Positions 60,001 to 64,000 of a stretch of 64,000 nucleotides of DNA are shown one piece after another. The stretch's first letter is position 1; every line of letters starts with the position of its first letter. The notes beneath the pieces are model-generated. The model did not search any database, had not been told where the DNA came from, and saw only the letters and a list, made by a program, of their open reading frames with translations. This DNA comes from DAHVFK01 sp963755395 (GTDB lineage: Bacteria > Pseudomonadota > Gammaproteobacteria > Burkholderiales > SG8-39): assembly GCA_963755395.1 (NCBI GenBank), contig CAVWJJ010000001.1:124001-188000 (forward strand), in the 5' to 3' direction. A program made the translations under genes and the position numbers.

Positions 60001-60861
60001 GGCGAGCCGCACCGCGACCCCGGTCAGGGCCACGTCCACGGTGCCCCGCAGCAGCTTGCCCGCGCCGAGCGTGGCCCACAGCCTGAGCGCACCCTGCCCG
60101 CGCTGCAGGTCGACCGGGTAGTCGATCCACTTGCGCCAGCCGGCGAGGTCGGTGTTGCCGATGTCGAGGTAGACGCGGCCGTTCCACGCCGCCAGGTCGG
60201 CGACGCTGCGGCCGTTCAGCTCGGCGCGCAGCTCGAGGTCGGCGCCGAGGTCGTCCGGCGGGCGCGCCGAAAGGCCCATGGAGTGCCTCGCGCCCGCGTT
60301 GCGCAGGCGGAAGTCGAGCGCGTGCAGCGCGAGCGGCGGGGCCCCGCGCTTCTCGTCGCGCCACTCGATCTCGGCGTTGCGCACCACGATTTCGCGCTGG
60401 CCGAGCACCCAGTCGCTGAACCCGGCGCCCGGCGCGGCGCCGGAGAGCTGCATTCCGGCGATGTAGATCTCGCCCGCGGCGTCGCGTCGCACGGTCAGTT
60501 TCGGCGCTTCGACGGTGAGCGAGCGCAGGCGCAGGTCGAGGAACATGAGCGAGCGCCACGACACCACGTTCTTGACCTCCGGCAGCACCAGCGCGACGCG
60601 CCCGGCGCGGTCGTAGATGCGCACATCGCTGAAGTTGAGGCGCGGACGCAGGCCGAGCCAGTCGGCCTCGATGGTGCCGATCCTTACCGGCAGGCCGATC
60701 GAGCGCGACAGGGTCGCGACGATCTGCGCGCGATAGTCCTCGACGTGCGGCAGCAGCCAGTAGCGCAGCGCGAGCACGGCCGCGGCGACGGCGAACAGCG
60801 CGCACCACGCCAGCCACTCGAGCACCCGCAGCCAGAGCGGGAGTCGGGTTTCGGTTTGCAT
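57034..60861 (-). CDS. yhdP: YhdP-type AsmA-family envelope protein
   Basis: 1275 residues, normal for YhdP. One N-terminal membrane segment (about residues 13-35) then a long beta-rich periplasmic region with AsmA/DUF3971 repeats (for example LRPRLNFSDVRIYDRAGRVA near the start and GQFLEIEPGIGKLISLMSLQ near the end). Inner-membrane protein linked to phospholipid transport to the outer membrane. Intact in one frame. Divergent from glnE; tldD follows with only 35 bases between. Confidence 0.92.
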   Translation of the reverse strand: MQTETRLPLWLRVLEWLAWCALFAVAAAVLALRYWLLPHVEDYRAQIVATLSRSIGLPVRIGTIEADWLGLRPRLNFSDVRIYDRAGRVALVLPEVKNVVSWRSLMFLDLRLRSLTVEAPKLTVRRDAAGEIYIAGMQLSGAAPGAGFSDWVLGQREIVVRNAEIEWRDEKRGAPPLALHALDFRLRNAGARHSMGLSARPPDDLGADLELRAELNGRSVADLAAWNGRVYLDIGNTDLAGWRKWIDYPVDLQRGQGALRLWATLGAGKLLRGTVDVALTGVAVRLAADLPLLELQSLRGRLQSRINGQGYQVSASNLALIGAAGPALHPTSFSVAWAPRAGQVAEHGSASANLIELEPLAQLAAYLPFPAKLRELLERLAPRGNLLDLAFSWSGPLPEADQFRVKSRFVGVAVNAWNKLPGFAGLSGSLDATGEQGRIYLASRNTGLSLPKVFPEPRIQFDELSGQIDWQRSQTGAIDVRLSALDFSNPHLAGSASGTYTWRDDTGPGTIDLSARLSRADGSQVVRYLPLGSIMGEAPRSWLAGAIVAGQASDVALRLKGDLRDFPFVDPSQGQFQVSAHVSKGTLQVGPKWPRIEDIDGELLFDRDKMTIVGHSGSVYGARLSDVQVGISSLTAPRKLLSISGTADGPSGAFLAFIAGSPVRDKVNGLTDAMRATGRGTLTLKLELPLGDPEATKLAGEFRFVDNGLTLMPQLPPIEQAGGMVSFTESGLTVHDVQGRFLGGPLRINGGTAPGSGVRVVARGRVELGGVRSLAASRWGNFLSGAADYTATVAVRDGHAQLSLESSLRDLASTLPPPLDKTAGTALPLRIELLPGTADTRDRISLTLGRRLAAEILRQRSGPQMTVQRASIALAPEPGVALRLPERTGVLLYGSTPSLDLDRWLGLAGKDGSAAGPVSAELKVDALDAFGKRVTGVSLKAGADAEGWSANVVADQLAGDLSYRYADKGKLIARLARFAIPGDAPGHEAEPVKGGPQVSDLPALDLIADRFTFRGKQLGRVEVAAQHAGEDWRIERLAMVNPDASMSASGIWRGGAASSTGLNFELKVNDAGRFLDRIGYKALVKGGKATLGGTLGWSGDPMTIDYPSLSGDLTLSAKDGQFLEIEPGIGKLISLMSLQMLPRRITLDFRDVFSKGFQFDAISSTLQIRQGVMTTGDFKMHGAAADVSMSGETDLARETQDLTVRVVPGLGDSASTVIGLVNPLAGVASAIAQRILKNPLGQIFSYDYKITGTWTDPNVEKLRPAAPVDPLLGGY

Positions 60862-60968
60862 GGTGCTTCGCGTTGCCCCTATAGTCCGTGAGCGGGCGAC
60901 TGAGCGCACCGGGCCCGCTTGCATTTTAAACCGTAAATATCGACCCCGATTCGGATTTCCCCGAAATC

Positions 60969-63662
60969 TTGAGCCTCGCCCCGATTCCGCACGTGCTCGA
61001 GCCCTCGCGCTACGCGCGCCACGTGCTCGAAGCGCAGCCCGCGCTCGCCGCCGAGCTCGCCGCGCCGCAGCCGTTCACGCGCGCGCAGATGGACGCGGCG
61101 CTGGACGGAGCGCAGGCGGACGACGAGCCGGCGCTCAAGCGCCGCCTGCGCCGCCTGCGCCAGCGCGTGCTGCTGCGGGTGATGGCGCGCGACCTCTCCG
61201 GCGCGGCCGATCTGGCCGAGGTCTGCGGCGCGATGAGCGACCTGGCGGAGGCTTGCATCGCCAGCGCGCTGGCGTGGGCCGAGCGCGACCAGGCCGCCCG
61301 CTCCGGGCGCCCGCGCGGCGCCGGCGCGAGCCCGCAGCCGCTGCTGGTGGTGGGCATGGGCAAGCTCGGCGGACGCGAGCTCAACGTCTCGTCGGACGTC
61401 GACCTGGTGTTCGTCTACCCGGAAGAAGGCGACACCGACGGCGAGCAGCGCCTGTCGAACCATGAGTACTTCGCGCGCGTCGGGCGCAAGCTGATCGCGC
61501 TGCTCGCCGACATCACCGAGGACGGCTTCGCGTTCCGGGTCGACATGCGCCTGCGCCCCTACGGCGAGTCGGGCCCGCTGGTGGCGAGCTTCGACGCGCT
61601 CGAGAATTACCTGGTGGGCCAGGGCCGCGAATGGGAGCGCTACGCCTGGATCAAGGCGCGGCCCCTCACCGGAGGCGCCGAGCGGGAGCGCGAGCTCGAG
61701 GCGATCGTGCGCCCGTTCGTGTACCGCAAGTACCTCGACTACGGAACGCTCGCCGCGATGCGCCGCCTGCACGCCGAGGTGAGGCGCGAAGTGGAGCGGC
61801 GCGAGCTGGCCGAGCACGTCAAGCTCGGGCCGGGCGGGATCCGCGAGATCGAGTTCGTGGTCCAGGCGCTGCAGCTGGTGCGCGGCGGGCGCGACCCCGA
61901 GCTCGCGCTGCGGCCGACGCTCGCGGCGCTCGAGCGGCTCGCGGCGCGCCGGCTGCTGCCCGAGGACGCTGCGCGCGAGCTGGCCGAGGCCTATCGGTTC
62001 CTGCGCCGGGTGGAGCACCGGCTGCAGTATCTGGATGATCGCCAGACCCACACCCTGCCCTCCGACGAGGACGATCGCGCGCGCGTCGCGGCGATGTGCG
62101 GCTTCGGCGGCTGGGACGCCTTCGCGGCCGCGCTCGAGGCGCAGCGCGGGCGCGTCACGCGCCACTTCCAGGCGGTGTTCGCCGAGGCGCAGGAAAACGG
62201 CGCCGGCGAGCTGTGGCAGGACGACCGCGAGGCGCTCGCGCAGGCGCTCGCCGCGCGCGGCTATCGCGACCCGGCGGGCAGCGCCGCGCGGCTCGCCGCG
62301 GTGCGCGCGAGCCAGCGCTACCAGAACCTGCCCAAGGACTCGCGCCGGCGCTTCGACGCGCTGGCGCCCGCGCTCGCCGCCGCGGCGGCGGCGAGCGCCG
62401 ACCCGGATGCCACGCTCGAGCGCGGCCTGGCGCTGATCGAGGCGATTGCGCGCCGCGCGGCCTATCTCGCGCTGCTGGCCGAGCATCCCGAGGCGCTCGA
62501 GCGCGTGGCGCGCATCGTCGCCGCCTCGAGCTGGGCGGCGGAGTTTGTCACGCGCCATCCGCTCTTGCTCGATGAGCTGCTCGACGACCGCGTGCTGTAC
62601 GCGCCGCCCGACTGGAGCGCGTTCGCGCGCAGCTTGCGCGCGCTGATTGCGGCGCACGAAGGCGACCCCGAGCGGCAGATGGACGTGCTGCGCGAGCAGC
62701 ACCAGGCGCAGGTGTTCCGCCTGCTGGCGCAGGACCTCGCCGGCCTGCTCACGGTCGAGCGGCTCGCCGACCACCTCTCGGCGCTCGCCGACCTGACGCT
62801 GGAGGCGGCGCTCGAGCTGGCGTGGCGCCAGGTCAGGCGCCATCGCGAGGGCGCGCCGCGCTTCGCCGTGGTCGCCTACGGCAAGCTCGGCGGCAAGGAG
62901 CTCGGCTACGCCTCCGACCTCGACCTGATCTTTCTCTACGACGACCCGGACGAGCGCGCGGCCGAGGCCTACGCCCGCCTGGCGCAGAAGCTCAACCTGC
63001 TGCTCACCACGCGCACCGCGGCCGGGGTGCTGTTCGCCACCGACCTGAGGCTGCGCCCGAGCGGCGCGAGCGGCCTGCTGGTGTCGACCGTGGCGGCGTT
63101 CGAGCAATACCAGGAGCAGCAGGCCTGGGTGTGGGAGCACCAGGCGCTCAGCCGGGCGCGCTTCTGCGCCGGCGACGCGGCGATCGGCGCCGCGTTCGAG
63201 GCCATCCGCGAGCGCATCCTGCGCCGCAGGCGCGACGCCGCCGAGCTCGCGCAGGAAGTGCTCGCGATGCGCGCCAGGATGCACGCCGCGCACCCGAACC
63301 CGAGCGGCCTGTTCGACGTCAAGCACGACGCCGGCGGCATGATCGACATCGAGTTCATCGTCCAGTTCGTGGTGCTGGCGCACGCGCACGATCAGCCGCG
63401 ACTGGTCGGCAACCTGGGCAACATCGCGCTGCTCGGCATCGCGAGCGAGCTCGGACTGATCCCGGCCGGGCCGGCCGAGGCCTGCCGCGAGGCCTATCGC
63501 GAGTTCCGCCGCGTCCAGCACGCGCTGCGGCTGAACGGCGCGGCCTACGCGCGCGTGCCGCCCGAGCAGCTTGCGGCGCATGCGCGCGCCGTAAAGGAAT
63601 TGTGGCAGGCGGTGCTGGGCGACTTCACTGCGGCGCCTGCCAGCCGCCGCCCAGCGCCTTGA
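60969..63662 (+). CDS. glnE: Glutamine synthetase adenylyltransferase/deadenylase
   Basis: 897 residues from a TTG start. Two nucleotidyltransferase domains: the N-terminal deadenylase VVGMGKLGGRELNVSSDVDL and the C-terminal adenylylase VVAYGKLGGKELGYASDLDL, each followed by helical GlnD/PII-interaction regions. Controls glutamine synthetase by adding or removing AMP. The 107-base gap to yhdP holds both promoters; no site is clear. Its 3' end overlaps the convergent efflux gene by about 38 bases. Confidence 0.95.
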   Translation: MSLAPIPHVLEPSRYARHVLEAQPALAAELAAPQPFTRAQMDAALDGAQADDEPALKRRLRRLRQRVLLRVMARDLSGAADLAEVCGAMSDLAEACIASALAWAERDQAARSGRPRGAGASPQPLLVVGMGKLGGRELNVSSDVDLVFVYPEEGDTDGEQRLSNHEYFARVGRKLIALLADITEDGFAFRVDMRLRPYGESGPLVASFDALENYLVGQGREWERYAWIKARPLTGGAERERELEAIVRPFVYRKYLDYGTLAAMRRLHAEVRREVERRELAEHVKLGPGGIREIEFVVQALQLVRGGRDPELALRPTLAALERLAARRLLPEDAARELAEAYRFLRRVEHRLQYLDDRQTHTLPSDEDDRARVAAMCGFGGWDAFAAALEAQRGRVTRHFQAVFAEAQENGAGELWQDDREALAQALAARGYRDPAGSAARLAAVRASQRYQNLPKDSRRRFDALAPALAAAAAASADPDATLERGLALIEAIARRAAYLALLAEHPEALERVARIVAASSWAAEFVTRHPLLLDELLDDRVLYAPPDWSAFARSLRALIAAHEGDPERQMDVLREQHQAQVFRLLAQDLAGLLTVERLADHLSALADLTLEAALELAWRQVRRHREGAPRFAVVAYGKLGGKELGYASDLDLIFLYDDPDERAAEAYARLAQKLNLLLTTRTAAGVLFATDLRLRPSGASGLLVSTVAAFEQYQEQQAWVWEHQALSRARFCAGDAAIGAAFEAIRERILRRRRDAAELAQEVLAMRARMHAAHPNPSGLFDVKHDAGGMIDIEFIVQFVVLAHAHDQPRLVGNLGNIALLGIASELGLIPAGPAEACREAYREFRRVQHALRLNGAAYARVPPEQLAAHARAVKELWQAVLGDFTAAPASRRPAP

Positions 63663-64000
63663 TCAGCGCGACCTCGGCCAGCAGGCGCTGGCCGTAGGTC
63701 ACCACCGCGGCGCGCTCGATGGCGAGCCGCGTCGCCTGCACCGTGACCACGCTCAGGTAGTCCACGGTTCCGGCCTTGTACTGATTGGTGGTCAGCGTCA
63801 CCGACTCGCGCGCGGAGCTCACCGCGTCTTCCTGCACCCGGGCCTCGTCGCCCAGGATGCGCAATGCGGCGAGGTTGTCCTCGACCTCCTGGAACGCCGC
63901 GAGCACCGTCTGGCGATAGGCCGCGACGCTCGCGTCGTAGGCCGCGATCGCCTGCTCGCTCTGGGCGCGGCGCAGGCCGGCGTCGAACAGCGACTGGGCG
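63625..64000 (-). CDS. Outer-membrane efflux protein, TolC/NodT family (5' part outside the window)
   Basis: C-terminal 125 residues of a TolC-like channel. The helix segment SLFDAGLRRAQSEQAIAAYD and AAYRQTVLAAFQEVEDNLAA are characteristic of NodT/OprM lipoproteins of RND pumps, as is YKAGTVDYLSVVTVQ. The N-terminus and any partner genes are beyond the window. Confidence 0.88.
   Translation of the reverse strand, partial: AQSLFDAGLRRAQSEQAIAAYDASVAAYRQTVLAAFQEVEDNLAALRILGDEARVQEDAVSSARESVTLTTNQYKAGTVDYLSVVTVQATRLAIERAAVVTYGQRLLAEVALIKALGGGWQAPQ

Overview
The window looks like one contig of a high-GC betaproteobacterium (Burkholderiales or Rhodocyclales type). The evidence is the GC-rich codon use of most genes, a CHASE2-type Ser/Thr kinase, a PhaF/PhaI-type phasin, sucCD, and the glnE / yhdP / tldD neighbourhood. 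No rRNA, tRNA or CRISPR array was seen. Many genes are split by single-base insertions whose repair restores full-length family members. I treat these as sequence errors, not pseudogenes, and give one span per gene.

1-18.2 kb. After a CHASE2 kinase (cut by the window edge) comes a complete oxalate/formate catabolic locus, mostly on the minus strand. It holds oxalyl-CoA decarboxylase (oxc), formyl-CoA transferase (frc) and a formyl-THF-hydrolase-like enzyme; a divergent CRP/FNR-family regulator; a TctCBA-type tripartite transporter; a TerC-family membrane protein; formate-THF ligase (fhs); and NAD-dependent formate dehydrogenase (fdhA plus a fused NuoE-NuoF beta subunit). A divergent isocitrate dehydrogenase follows. 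Near-identical palindromes TTGAC-N4-GTCAA lie in front of each operon, about 41 bp upstream of a plausible start point. The regulator's E-T-L-S-R recognition helix is the type that reads TTGA half-sites. I read the locus as one regulon: oxalate uptake, activation, decarboxylation to formyl-CoA, release of formate, then oxidation to NADH or entry into the folate pool.

18.2-25 kb. This is a foreign stretch of lower GC. A two-gene DUF5343 / Swt1-like HEPN unit sits inside a recognisable integron gene cassette (start TTAGGC, attC with matching GCCTAAC). After it come a DXD glycosyltransferase, a GT25 glycosyltransferase fused to a sulfotransferase-like domain, a GH16-type glycanase and a NodU/TobZ-type carbamoyltransferase. 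These look like a glycan synthesis and decoration set.

25-33 kb. Small cupins, a YbjQ protein and a lipase-like hydrolase come first. Then a run of Tat-exported phosphoesterase, CuA-like cupredoxin, ECF sigma factor and anti-sigma factor is followed by a PAS-GGDEF-EAL protein.

33-42.6 kb. Storage-lipid region: lipase, two-domain fatty acyl-CoA reductase, wax ester synthase (WS/DGAT), TPR protein, patatin, phasin and acyl-CoA ligase. The same operator type appears before the ligase, and imperfectly between the reductase and the wax ester synthase.

42.6-64 kb. Housekeeping and miscellaneous genes: lipoprotein, hydrolase, PH-domain protein, OsmC, an exported superoxide-reductase-like protein, an MFS exporter, DUF2889-sucC-sucD (SucC with an unusual Lys-rich tail), glpK, an MgtC/DUF4010 membrane protein, a second FGGY kinase, a type I CoA-transferase pair, tldD, yhdP, glnE and the end of an outer-membrane efflux gene.
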